Positions 31,995-40,916 of a stretch of DNA of 50,106 bases are shown piece by piece. A model generated the notes under the pieces. That model saw only the letters and a list, made by a program, of their open reading frames with translations, was not told where the DNA came from and searched no databases. The translations under genes were made by a program, and so were the position numbers. Position 1 is the stretch's first letter. The number at the start of each line of letters is the position of its first letter. Source of the DNA: JADGHX01 sp035760965 (lineage in GTDB: Bacteria; Pseudomonadota; Gammaproteobacteria; Steroidobacterales; Steroidobacteraceae); NCBI GenBank assembly GCA_035760965.1, contig DASTRY010000040.1, positions 1 to 50,106 on the forward strand, written 5' to 3'.

Positions 31995-32636
31995 ATGAAA
32001 AAGTCCACTGCAGAAATCGTTGCCGAATATGGTCCCTTCACGGGCGTCGAGATGATCCACGGCGTGACGTATGACGGTCGCAACGTCTGGTTCGCATCGG
32101 GCGACAAGCTGAATGCCTTCGACCCTGCGGACGGCAATCCGGTGCGCTCGCTCGATGTGCGGGCGCACGCCGGCACCGCGTACGACGGGCAGCATCTCTT
32201 CCAGCTGGCCGAGGATCGCATCCAGAAGATCGATCCGCGAACCGGGCAGGTCCTCGGTTCGATCCCGGCACCCGCGGGCGGCGCGTGCTCGGGCATGGCG
32301 TGGGCCGAGGGCTCGCTCTGGGTCGGGCAATATCACGATCGCAAGATCCATCAGCTCGACCCGGAAACCGGCAAGATCCTGCGCACCATCGAGGCGCAGC
32401 GCTTCGTCACCGGCGTGACGTGGGTGGAGGGGGAGCTCTGGCACGGCACGTGGGAAGGCGACGTGAGCGATCTGCGTCGCGTCGATCCGCGAACCGGCGA
32501 GGTGCTGGAGCAACTCGACATGCCTCCGGGCGTGAAGGTGTCCGGCCTCGAATCCGATGGCGGCGAGCGGTTCTTCTGCGGGGGCGGCGGGAGCGGCAAG
32601 GTGCGCGCGGTCCGCAGGCCGAAGCGCGACAGGTGA
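31995..32636 (+). CDS. Beta-propeller protein (glutamine cyclotransferase/YncE-like repeats)
   Basis: A 213-residue soluble protein of repeated strands with the phrase ID(P)-TG-V(L) recurring: KIDPRTGQVLGSIPAP, QLDPETGKILRTIEA, RVDPRTGEVLEQLDMP. Each is preceded by W-EG-LWVG or W-EGELWHG blades. This is the six-bladed propeller style of NHL/YncE and glutaminyl cyclotransferase-like proteins. No signal peptide is present, so it should be cytosolic, and catalytic residues cannot be assigned. AGGA lies 7-8 bases before ATG 31995; ATG 31986 would add three residues. It follows the winged-helix gene by 10 nt. Confidence 0.72.
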   Translation: MKKSTAEIVAEYGPFTGVEMIHGVTYDGRNVWFASGDKLNAFDPADGNPVRSLDVRAHAGTAYDGQHLFQLAEDRIQKIDPRTGQVLGSIPAPAGGACSGMAWAEGSLWVGQYHDRKIHQLDPETGKILRTIEAQRFVTGVTWVEGELWHGTWEGDVSDLRRVDPRTGEVLEQLDMPPGVKVSGLESDGGERFFCGGGGSGKVRAVRRPKRDR

Positions 32637-32836
32637 GCCGGCGGCGCCCCGCCGCGACGTCGACCCGACGTCGATAAAACCGACTCCCGTCGGACTTCCG
32701 GCCAAGAGGGGTCGGCGGGAGCCCTTCTCGTCCGCATCGCTGCGGCGTTTATCGCGTTCGGTCGGGTTGCACGTCACGCGGCGGCCGGGCGTCGGGTAGA
32801 GTACACGTCCTTTTTCCGGGCTCCCTTCGATCAGAC

Positions 32837-34579
32837 GTGCACAAACGAGATTTTGCGATCAATCAGCGGCTCGTGCTGCTGTCGGCCTTCGCTCTAGTGA
32901 TCGGGCTCATGAGCAGCCTCGCGGCATGGGTCCTGCTGGCCGGGATTCGCCTCTTCACCAATCTCTTTTTCTATCAGACCTTCTCGCTCGCGGATCGCTC
33001 GCCGGCCGGGCATCACCTCGGGCCCTGGGTCATCCTCGTGCCGGTGATCGGCGGCCTCATCATCGGCCTCATGTGCCGCTTCGGCACCGAGAAGATTCGC
33101 GGCCACGGCATTCCCGAAGCGCTCGAGGCCATCCTGTACGGCAAGAGCCGCATGGAGCCGAAAGTGGCGGTGCTGAAGCCGCTGTCCTCCGGCATCGTCA
33201 TCGGCAGCGGCGGTCCCTTCGGCGCCGAGGGCCCGATCATCATGACGGGCGGCGCGTCGGCATCGCTGCTCGCGCAGGCCTTTCACCTGACGTCCGCGGA
33301 ACGCAAGGCGCTGCTCGTCGCGGGCGCATGCGCCGGCATGACGGCCGTGTTCGGCACGCCGCTCGCCGCCGTGTTGCTGGCCGTCGAGCTGCTGCTGTTC
33401 GAGCTGCGTCCGCGCAGTCTCTTGCCGGTGGCGCTGGCCTGCGCGGTGGCCGCGTTCGTCCGGCCCGTGTGGTCGTCCGCCGGTCCGCTGTTCCCGATCT
33501 ACACCGAAGTCCCGCATCTCGTCGCGCTGGCCTCCTGTCTTGCGGCCGGCCTTGTCTGCGGGATTCTCTCGGCCGCCATGACGAGCGGCCTGTACTGGGT
33601 CGAGGACCTGTTCAGCAAGCTGCCGATTCACTGGATGTGGTGGCCGGCGCTCGGCGGGCTCATCGTCGGCATCGGCGGTTTCGTCGAGCCGCGCGCGCTC
33701 GGCGTGGGCTACGATGTCATCAACGATCTGCTCACGAACCATCTCGCGCTCTCGGTGGTGGCGGCGCTGCTGATCGTGAAGCTCGTGATCTGGACCGTGG
33801 CGCTCGGGTCCGGGACGTCCGGCGGCGTGCTCGCGCCGCTCTTGATCATGGGCGCCGGCCTCGGTTGCCTCATCGGCCCGTGGATGCCCGGTGGCGATCC
33901 GCGCCTGTGGGCGCTCGTGTGCATGGCGGCCACGCTCGGTGGGACGATGCGCGCGCCGCTGACGGCGGTCGTGTTTGCGTTCGGCCTGACGCACGACGCG
34001 AACGCCTTTCTGCCGACGCTGCTCGCGTGCGCGGTCTCATACGGCTTCACCGTCGTCGTCATGCCGCGCTCGATCCTCACGGAGAAGATCGCGCGGCGCG
34101 GACGTCACGTCTACCGCGAGTACGGTGTCGATCCGCTCGAGCGCCATTTCGTCGATGAAGTGATGACGCGCGACGTGATCTCGGTTCACGGTGAGACGCT
34201 CATCGCCGATGTGCTGCGCGACTACTTCGGCCCGACGCAGCGGCATCGCGCGTATCCCGTCGTCGTCGGCGGCAACCTGCTGGGTATGATCGACCGCGAT
34301 CGCTTGAATGCCGTCGCGCCGGAGGCGCGCGGCGAGCCCGTCGCGAGCGTCTTCATCGACACCGCGGTTTCCCACGCCTTGCCGAGCGAGACGTGCCGCA
34401 CCGTCGCATCGCGCATGGCCGCGCTCGGGCTCGAAAGACTGCCGGTCGTGGAATCCGCGAGCGGGACCCATCTCGTGGGCGTCGTCTCGCGCAGCGATCT
34501 ATTGAAAGTCACGCGCCATCTGCACGAGGAAGAATTCCAGCGCGAACGCTTTCTCAGGTGGGACGCGCCGTCCGCGTGA
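32837..34579 (+). CDS. ClC family chloride channel/transporter with two CBS domains
   Basis: A 580-residue membrane protein, GTG start at 32837. ClC signature sites: GHGIPE at 89-94 (usual GSGIPE, with His90 in place of the selectivity-filter Ser), GAEGP at 129-133 with the gating-type Glu131, and GSGTSGGVLAPLL in the second half. The last ~145 residues contain two CBS domains (VDEVMTRDVISVHGETLIAD and ERLPVVESASGTHLVGVVSRSDLL) that usually bind adenine nucleotides and regulate gating. The filter variation raises the possibility of altered anion selectivity. Monocistronic; the convergent sigma factor gene ends 4 nt after it. Confidence 0.92.
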   Translation: MHKRDFAINQRLVLLSAFALVIGLMSSLAAWVLLAGIRLFTNLFFYQTFSLADRSPAGHHLGPWVILVPVIGGLIIGLMCRFGTEKIRGHGIPEALEAILYGKSRMEPKVAVLKPLSSGIVIGSGGPFGAEGPIIMTGGASASLLAQAFHLTSAERKALLVAGACAGMTAVFGTPLAAVLLAVELLLFELRPRSLLPVALACAVAAFVRPVWSSAGPLFPIYTEVPHLVALASCLAAGLVCGILSAAMTSGLYWVEDLFSKLPIHWMWWPALGGLIVGIGGFVEPRALGVGYDVINDLLTNHLALSVVAALLIVKLVIWTVALGSGTSGGVLAPLLIMGAGLGCLIGPWMPGGDPRLWALVCMAATLGGTMRAPLTAVVFAFGLTHDANAFLPTLLACAVSYGFTVVVMPRSILTEKIARRGRHVYREYGVDPLERHFVDEVMTRDVISVHGETLIADVLRDYFGPTQRHRAYPVVVGGNLLGMIDRDRLNAVAPEARGEPVASVFIDTAVSHALPSETCRTVASRMAALGLERLPVVESASGTHLVGVVSRSDLLKVTRHLHEEEFQRERFLRWDAPSA

Positions 34580-34583
34580 ATCT

Positions 34584-35252
34584 TCAGTCAGCCGAGCCGA
34601 GGCGGAAGAGCACGCGACGAATGATCCCGTCGCAATGCGCGCCGCCGAACTCGAACAGATCGCGTTCGGCGAGATCGATATCGCGCGCCAACGATTCGCG
34701 CAGCAGGCTCTTCGCGCGGAAATGGCGCGTGCGCACGGTGGCCTCGGGAATGCCGAGACACTGCGCGGTCTCCTCGACGCTCATCTCCTCGACGGAGCGG
34801 AGCACGAACACCACACGGAAGTCCTCCGGCAGCTGATCGAGCTTCTGTTCGAGCAGCGCGCGGATCTGCGCCCGCTGCGCGGCTCTGTCGGGTAGATCGT
34901 CATCCTCAGCGGGCACCGTTTCGATCTCCGAATCCGCGCTCACGAGCGGAATCACGTTCTGCCGGCGACCGTCGCGGCGGGCGCGGCCGAGGCATTCGTT
35001 GAGCACGAGGCGCGCGAGCCAGGTCGCGAGGCTGGACTCGCCGCGAAACTGATTCATCGAGCGGAAGGCGGCGAGATACGCCTCCTGCAGCGCGTCCTCG
35101 GCTTCGGCGGCATCGCGCAGCACGGCGCGCGCGAGCCGATACAGGCGTCGGTTCGACTGCCGCATCAACCACGCGAACGCCTGCCGGTCGCCGGCGACGA
35201 TGCGCCGTACGACGCTCGCTTCATCACTCGCCACAGTCGCCGTGGAGGTCAT
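34584..35252 (-). CDS. ECF RNA polymerase sigma factor
   Basis: A 222-residue group 4 sigma factor. Region 2: AFAWLMRQSNRRLYRLARAVLRDAAEAEDALQEAYL and SSLATWLARLVLNECL. Region 4: LDQLPEDFRVVFVLRSVEEMSVEETAQCLGIPEATVRTRHFRAKSLL. An acidic linker (DSEIETVPAEDDD) separates them. It sits 7 nt downstream of a DUF4142 gene on the same strand. No zinc-binding anti-sigma gene follows; the downstream gene is convergent. Regulation may therefore depend on the DUF4142 protein or on a C-terminal extension of the sigma factor (about 25 residues). Confidence 0.93.
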   Translation of the reverse strand: MTSTATVASDEASVVRRIVAGDRQAFAWLMRQSNRRLYRLARAVLRDAAEAEDALQEAYLAAFRSMNQFRGESSLATWLARLVLNECLGRARRDGRRQNVIPLVSADSEIETVPAEDDDLPDRAAQRAQIRALLEQKLDQLPEDFRVVFVLRSVEEMSVEETAQCLGIPEATVRTRHFRAKSLLRESLARDIDLAERDLFEFGGAHCDGIIRRVLFRLGSAD

Positions 35253-35259
35253 ATGGCCG

Positions 35260-35784
35260 TCACTTGCGCAACATCGACTGCACTTGCTTCGCGTGCTCCA
35301 GGTGCGTCACGAACGCCGGCCGCGTCTGCTGGAGGAGTGCCTTCAGCTCCGCATTGTGCGCACTCGGAATCAACGTGTTGTCGAGCGCGTCCAGTACCGT
35401 CTGATGATAAGCGACTTCGTGGTCGATGTACGCCTTGTCGAACGCGCTGCCACTCAGCTTCTTCAAGGACGCGAGGTTCTTGTCGCCGCCTTCCTTCAGG
35501 CTCTTGCTGGTGGCGTTCTCTTCGGGCGTCACGTGCAGCTTCGTGACGAGATCCGTGGCTTGCTGGTTCACCTGAGAGTGGTTCGCCACCATCAGCTGCG
35601 CGAACTCCTTCACTTCCTTCGCATAGGCCTTCGTCTCGGCGAGCTTGCCGGCATCGATATCGACCTGATTGGCGGCGACGACGATGGCGGCAATCTGCGC
35701 GTCGGTCGGCGGCGCGCTTTGGGCCTGGACCGTAGCGACGCCCAATGCGGCCACGGCGGCGTAAACAACGTGCATCAGTTTCAT
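35260..35784 (-). CDS. DUF4142 periplasmic protein
   Basis: A 174-residue exported protein. The signal peptide MKLMHVVYAAVAALGVATVQA is followed by the ferritin-like helical DUF4142 domain: DAQIAAIVVAANQVDIDAGKLA, VKEFAQLMVANHSQVNQQAT, and DHEVAYHQTVLDALDNTLIP with conserved His residues. Members are often linked to ECF sigma factors or exopolysaccharide and stress functions, but no activity is established. ATG 35784 has GGGAG upstream; a longer frame begins at 35826 without support. It is the first gene of a two-gene unit with the ECF sigma factor. Confidence 0.88.
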   Translation of the reverse strand: MKLMHVVYAAVAALGVATVQAQSAPPTDAQIAAIVVAANQVDIDAGKLAETKAYAKEVKEFAQLMVANHSQVNQQATDLVTKLHVTPEENATSKSLKEGGDKNLASLKKLSGSAFDKAYIDHEVAYHQTVLDALDNTLIPSAHNAELKALLQQTRPAFVTHLEHAKQVQSMLRK

Positions 35785-35885
35785 CGAGCGGCTCCCGTGA
35801 TTTGTCCTCACGGCAATGGATGTCACGTGCCGACGCGGCGTTCCCGCCGTTGCGGGGTCCGCCGCCTTTCGTACTTATTCTCCGG

Positions 35886-37667
35886 TCAGTTCGAAACGAT
35901 CTGCGCCATGGGCGATGTGAGCTGTAGAGGCGACTCGAAGTCCGCGAGATTGAGGAGCTTGTCGGGCGCCATCTCGTTCACGAGCGCAAGCCGCGCCGTC
36001 GCGGGCGCTGGACCGGTCGTTGCACCCTCGCCCAGGATCGTCACGGCACGATCGATGCCGCTCAAGGCGAAATACGAGGCGGCGAGTCCGCCGGTGCCCA
36101 GCGGCGTGGCGCTGCCAAAGGCGCCGCGCACGGCGACCCCCAGCCCGGGATAGGACGAGGGCGAACCGCCCGAAGGCCGGAACTGCTCGATCAGAACGAT
36201 GTTGCCGGTCGAGTCGTACCAGCCCGCCGCACCGGGGCTGACGAGCACGTCTTCGCCCGAAGCGAGCACGGCCTCGTGCACTTCGACGCCATTCTTCACG
36301 TAGAGGACCGCGCCGTCGTCGGGGCGCAAGCCGAGCCCGCGGCAGTCGACGAGGATGCCGAGCGTGCAAGCTGTCGTCGCCAAGCGCGGATTCGGCGTGG
36401 CCGAGACGTCCGCGACGTACACGCGATAGCCCGTCACCACATCCTGCGTCGTGTATGCGACATGCTGTCCGCTCGTACTGCCGCCTCGGCCCGGAGGAAA
36501 CCTGAGCGTGCTGTCGATGAGATGCTCGGTGACGGCGAACGGATGACTCACCTGGACCTCGCTCTGCAAATGGCTCGTGTCCACGAAGTAGAGGCCTTCG
36601 CGGCCACCGCGATTGGCTCTCATCACGACCCGCGACTGGTCCGGCGCGACCGCGTACTCGATGACGTCATCGGAGCTGAACACCGCATTCGGCGCAGAGA
36701 CCATGCTGACACTCAGCCCACCGTTCAGCCCGACGACATAGAGTGAGCGGTTGGCGCCATCCGTCGACGCCGATGCCAGCACGTACAGATCTTGCGAGTT
36801 GCTCGAGAAGCGCGGCGACGCCACGTACTGCGCGCCCGGCAAGGTCACCTTGCTCACGGTGGCCGGCGTGTCGACGTTCAGTACGTAGAGCGACTCGATG
36901 TTCGCGCTGTCGCCGGCAATGAACGCGATCCATTGTCCGTTGGGGCTGACGGCATATTGGTCGTTGCCGGCCGCGTCCTGCACGAGTGTCGTGCCCGACG
37001 GCAGCGCGATCCGCACCTGCTGGCTCGGCGTCGCCGTTCGCACGAAGGACAGATCGGTGATCGACGGCGTCGCCGTATCCGCGCGGCGGTAGACGACCGT
37101 GCTTCCGTTCTCGGACGCGATGAATCCACGCAGCCGCAATGTGCCTTCGGTTGCAGCCGTGACTGCGATCGGCGCTGCGAGAAAGTTCGCGAGATACACC
37201 TCGGGTGTGCCGCTCGAATTCGCATCACCCGCGAATAGCACCCGGAAGGCGTCGGTCCCCACGTACACGACGGCGGTCGCGGTGGTCGACAGGCCGGCGG
37301 GATCCGTCACGCGATACTTGAACCACGTGACGCCTTTGAATCCCGATGGCAGTGAATCGATGCGGACGGTGCCATCCGGGTTCGCAGTGGCCACGCCGAT
37401 CGGTGGCTGCTCCTCGATGGATACGGTGAGTCGATCGCCGTCGGGATCGACATCGTTGGTGAGAACGGTGACACCGTCGAGCGCGTTTCCGTCCGCGCGC
37501 AGCACGTCATTGCTCGCCGAGGGTGTGCGATTTGGCAATGGCGCTGGAGGCGCGCTGCCTCCGCCTCCCTTTCCTCCGCCACCTCCACCGCCTCCGCAGC
37601 TCGATACGCAGAACGCAGCGAGCATCACGAACGCGACCGCCCCGAGAGACCCCTGTATGCGACCCAT
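35886..37667 (-). CDS. Lipoprotein with bacterial cadherin-like repeat and TolB-like propeller
   Basis: A 593-residue lipoprotein: signal peptide ending with lipobox VSSC, then a striking Gly run (GGGGGGGGKGGGGS) as a flexible tether. Residues ~30-120 hold an Ig/cadherin-like repeat (DVLRADGNALDGVTVLTNDV DPDGDRLTV type, with FKYRVTDPAGLS). The remaining ~450 residues form WD40/PD40 TolB-like blades (YAVSPNGQWIAFIAGD, YVASPRFSSNSQDLYVLAS, YAVAPDQSRVVMRANRGG). Probably an outer-membrane surface or periplasmic scaffold. I use ATG 37667; an upstream TTG at 37685 is possible. Monocistronic, divergent from the glycan operon. Confidence 0.78.
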   Translation of the reverse strand: MGRIQGSLGAVAFVMLAAFCVSSCGGGGGGGGKGGGGSAPPAPLPNRTPSASNDVLRADGNALDGVTVLTNDVDPDGDRLTVSIEEQPPIGVATANPDGTVRIDSLPSGFKGVTWFKYRVTDPAGLSTTATAVVYVGTDAFRVLFAGDANSSGTPEVYLANFLAAPIAVTAATEGTLRLRGFIASENGSTVVYRRADTATPSITDLSFVRTATPSQQVRIALPSGTTLVQDAAGNDQYAVSPNGQWIAFIAGDSANIESLYVLNVDTPATVSKVTLPGAQYVASPRFSSNSQDLYVLASASTDGANRSLYVVGLNGGLSVSMVSAPNAVFSSDDVIEYAVAPDQSRVVMRANRGGREGLYFVDTSHLQSEVQVSHPFAVTEHLIDSTLRFPPGRGGSTSGQHVAYTTQDVVTGYRVYVADVSATPNPRLATTACTLGILVDCRGLGLRPDDGAVLYVKNGVEVHEAVLASGEDVLVSPGAAGWYDSTGNIVLIEQFRPSGGSPSSYPGLGVAVRGAFGSATPLGTGGLAASYFALSGIDRAVTILGEGATTGPAPATARLALVNEMAPDKLLNLADFESPLQLTSPMAQIVSN

Positions 37668-37838
37668 GTCGCGGCGCGCCAGCAAGGTTCGTGCGTATGC
37701 GCTCGTTGCCTTGAGTCCACAGCAACACTGGGAATGATTGTTGCTCGATCAGCCTCGCTCTAGCGAACCGGACCGAGGGCGCGGCTGTGAGGGCGCGCGT
37801 AAGAAGCGGTTGTAACCGCTCAGGGAGCACGCATCACG

Positions 37839-39461
37839 ATGTCGAACAGTGTTCAGGAAATGCCGCGAGTGCTGCTGATCGGTCCGTACGATCCGCAGTG
37901 TGGGGAGTACACCTTTCTCGCGCCGCCGCTCGGTGTGTGGCGTCTTGCCGGTGCGCTGCAAGCCGCAGGCGTGCATGCGCGCGTGTTCGATCCGAACTGC
38001 TGCAATGAGCCGCCGCAGAATGCATTGGAGCGCGAGCTGCTGCGCGTACCGTGGGATGTCATCGGCGTCTCCACCACCGGCATGACCCTGCGTTTCGATC
38101 TCGAGCTCGCGCATCTCGCGCGCCGTCTCGCGCCGCGCGCGCTGCTGATCGCCGGCGGCATGGAGGCGACGTTTCGCCCCGAGCTCATGTTCGAGCTCGG
38201 CCCTTTCGATCGAGTGGTGCTCGGCGAAGGCGAGCGCCCGCTGCTCGAGCTGACCGCTCGCTTCCGCGCCGGACAACCCATTGCCGGTATTGCAGGAACC
38301 GCGGAGCGTCGTGCGGATGGCGGTGTCTTGCGCATCCCGCAGAGCTCGCTCGATCGCGCGGAGCTGCGCGACGCGATCTTCAACATCCCCTACGAACAGA
38401 TGCCGTACCGAGCTTACTGGGAACGGCTCGAAGCGGCGTATCGCGTGGGCGCGTTGCCCTCGAAGGCTGCGCGCGAGGCGCGCCTCGCGGAGATCCGCTC
38501 CGTGCGCCTCATCACGCTGAATTATTGTCCGATGGGATGCACATTCTGCTCGGCGACGAACTTCTTGCACGAAGCGCAAGGCAGTGTTGCGCCCATTGCG
38601 CGGCTCGAAGCGGACGAGGTGCTGCAGATGCTCGAACGCATCGTCGCGGCTCACCCGCGCGTGCGTACGGTCATCTTCCAGGACGACATCTTCGTGTTCA
38701 CGAAGGACCGCCGCATCCTGCCGCTCTGCGAGGGCATCATCGCCGCAAAGGCGCGCGGCTCGCTGCCCGCGCACCTGCAATTCATCAGCACGAATCGCAT
38801 CGATGCGATGAACGCGGAGCGGCTCGCGGCCATGCGTCGCGCCGGCTTCCGCGTGCTGGGCTTCGGCATTGAGAGCTTCGCGCCGCGCGTGCTCGCGGAA
38901 TTCAACAAGGCGCAGATCCATCGGCACATCGAGCCGATGCTGAGCGCGGCGCTCGCGATGGGCGTGACGCCGTTCCTCGATCTGATCCTCAGCTCTCCGC
39001 ACGCGTCGATGGAGGATGTGGCACACACGCTGCGTGAGGCGTATCGCTGGCTGCGCCGCGGCTGCGAGGTCGGCATGTACCCGTACGTGATCCCCTTCTC
39101 CGGTGCGGCGTTCGCGCAGGACCCACGCCTCGCGCCCTACACGGAGGTGGCCTCGCGCGAAGTCACGGGCACGGGGCTGCGATTCGAGCAGCCCGCGAAA
39201 ATTTTGCCGATCGATCCCGCCGTCAGAGATGCGGTGCTGAGCATGGAATGCGCGTTCGAAGACATGCTGAGCGCGCTTCAGGACGAGGTCGCGCACTTGC
39301 CTTCGCGCGTTCGCTCGCTGCTGTGGATTCTCGCGTCGATACCGGTGATGGCCGAGCGCGGCATCACGATCGCCGACGCAAACGAGCTGCGCGCCGAGCT
39401 GGCCGCACGCCTGCCGCGCGCCCAAGGGGCCGCCGCATCGCCGGCGGTTGCTGTGGCCTGA
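37839..39461 (+). CDS. B12-binding domain radical SAM protein
   Basis: A 540-residue enzyme. Residues 10-150 form a cobalamin-binding Rossmann domain (VLLIGPYDPQCG, DVIGVSTTGMTLRFDLELAHL, ALLIAGGMEATF, VVLGEGERPLLEL). The radical SAM core follows with C230-P-M-G-C234-T-F-C237, VRTVIFQDDIFVF, and GFRVLGFGIESF. Class B enzymes of this kind methylate unactivated carbons or phosphinates, or carry out lipid and glycan-linked chemistry. No DXHXXG motif is evident in the B12 domain, so cobalamin may be bound base-on or not at all. First gene of a seven-gene operon with a GT2 synthase, so a cell-envelope substrate is the best guess. Confidence 0.88.
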   Translation: MSNSVQEMPRVLLIGPYDPQCGEYTFLAPPLGVWRLAGALQAAGVHARVFDPNCCNEPPQNALERELLRVPWDVIGVSTTGMTLRFDLELAHLARRLAPRALLIAGGMEATFRPELMFELGPFDRVVLGEGERPLLELTARFRAGQPIAGIAGTAERRADGGVLRIPQSSLDRAELRDAIFNIPYEQMPYRAYWERLEAAYRVGALPSKAAREARLAEIRSVRLITLNYCPMGCTFCSATNFLHEAQGSVAPIARLEADEVLQMLERIVAAHPRVRTVIFQDDIFVFTKDRRILPLCEGIIAAKARGSLPAHLQFISTNRIDAMNAERLAAMRRAGFRVLGFGIESFAPRVLAEFNKAQIHRHIEPMLSAALAMGVTPFLDLILSSPHASMEDVAHTLREAYRWLRRGCEVGMYPYVIPFSGAAFAQDPRLAPYTEVASREVTGTGLRFEQPAKILPIDPAVRDAVLSMECAFEDMLSALQDEVAHLPSRVRSLLWILASIPVMAERGITIADANELRAELAARLPRAQGAAASPAVAVA

Positions 39462-39473
39462 CAGGACGTTGCC

Positions 39474-40916
39474 ATGACGCGTAAACAAAGATGGCGAATC
39501 TTCGCGCCGCTCGGGGTCTGCGCGCTGCTCGGCTTGTGGATCGCGCTCTCCGCCGCAAATGCGCGCGCGGCCAGCTTCTCGCTGGTCGTCTACGCGCTCG
39601 CGAATCTCATCGTGTACACGGACGCGGTCGATTTCGCGCTGCGTCTCTTCATGCGCCGGCGTCGCAAGGCGCTGCTGATCGCAACGGCGGACAATCGCGA
39701 CGTGTCGATCGATCTCGTGGACGGCGGCACCTGGAGCGGTCGGCCTCTCGTGCCCATGCGGCCGTACGCCATCATCGCGTCGGTGTTCAATCTGCAGCCG
39801 CACCTCGAAACCTTCATGCAGAACTACGCGCCCTGGCGCGACAAGGTCTGGCTGATCAGCGACGGCTCGACGGACCACACCGTCGAGCGGCTCCGCGCCG
39901 CCGGCTGGCGCATCTTCGACGACGGCGTGAATCGCAAGAAGCCGGGCGCGATCAAGCGGCTGCTCGCGAGGCTACCGGCGCACATCGAGACGGTGATGGT
40001 CATCGACCCGGACATCCGCATTCGCGCACGCGGCGACGGCAGCACCATCGATCTCGAGCGCGCAATCGCCGATTTCCAACGCTCGGGCGCCGCTGCCGCT
40101 TGTCCGCGCGTCATGATCGAGCCGGACGGCTTTCTCGCGCGCTTCCAGGCGTTCGAGTACGCGCTGGCGTTTCGCGTCGGTCGCGAAAGTCTCGCGGACT
40201 ACAGCATCACCTCCGGTGTATCGATCTATCGCCGCGCGGCGCTCGAGAGCGCGCTCGCCGAACACTCGCTTTCGGTGTATGCGGAGGACTTCGAGAACGC
40301 CATCATCCTGCTCGGCCGCGGCGAGTCCATCTACTACGACGGGCGCCTCGTCGTGAGCACCGAAGGTCCGGGTGCGGTGCGGCGCTGGTTCTCACAACGG
40401 GTGGGCTGGTACCACGGCTTGATCAAGGTGTACGCCGAGCGACTTGCGGAGGTCTGGCGCGTGAGCCGCCGGGCGCCGTTTGCGATGTATCACTTCATCC
40501 TGTACGTCGGCGTGCTCTCGCTCGCTCTGCACATGGCCAAGATGGTCAGCGCGGCGCTGCTGATCGTGAGCTTCATCAGCGGCTTCGACGAGCTGTTCTT
40601 CGCGCATTTGCTGCCGAACGGCAGCGCCTTCTTCAATCCGACGTACTTCATCTCGGCGGTTGGCGGGTACCTCGCGCTCGGCGCCATTGCGCTGTTCACG
40701 GTGGTGCCGCGCGCGGAGCGCGCATACACGGCGCCCATCGTGCCGCTGTACCTCTTCTACGCCATCGTCCACATCGCGCCGATGACCGTCGGCTTCGCGA
40801 ACTGGATGGCGCTGCAGATCATCGGACGTCGCGTGTACCGCGACCACTACGACGTCGACCGGAAAGACGAGGCCACAGATGGGCGTAGCGCGACGCGTCC
40901 AAGGAGGGCTGCATGA
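39474..40916 (+). CDS. Membrane glycosyltransferase family 2 (processive synthase type)
   Basis: A 480-residue enzyme with two N-terminal TM helices (residues 10-60), a cytosolic GT-A domain and four C-terminal TM helices. Catalytic motifs: D130 in SDGSTDHT, D178-P-D180 in MVIDPDIRI, E271-D272 in YAEDFENAI, and Q308-RVGW in place of QxxRW. This is the layout of Alg8/HasA/IcaA-like polysaccharide synthases. No PilZ domain is present. It lies 12 nt after the radical SAM gene and overlaps the methyltransferase (ATGA at 40913). It probably makes the polymer or lipid-linked glycan that the rest of the operon modifies and exports. Confidence 0.9.
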   Translation: MTRKQRWRIFAPLGVCALLGLWIALSAANARAASFSLVVYALANLIVYTDAVDFALRLFMRRRRKALLIATADNRDVSIDLVDGGTWSGRPLVPMRPYAIIASVFNLQPHLETFMQNYAPWRDKVWLISDGSTDHTVERLRAAGWRIFDDGVNRKKPGAIKRLLARLPAHIETVMVIDPDIRIRARGDGSTIDLERAIADFQRSGAAAACPRVMIEPDGFLARFQAFEYALAFRVGRESLADYSITSGVSIYRRAALESALAEHSLSVYAEDFENAIILLGRGESIYYDGRLVVSTEGPGAVRRWFSQRVGWYHGLIKVYAERLAEVWRVSRRAPFAMYHFILYVGVLSLALHMAKMVSAALLIVSFISGFDELFFAHLLPNGSAFFNPTYFISAVGGYLALGAIALFTVVPRAERAYTAPIVPLYLFYAIVHIAPMTVGFANWMALQIIGRRVYRDHYDVDRKDEATDGRSATRPRRAA

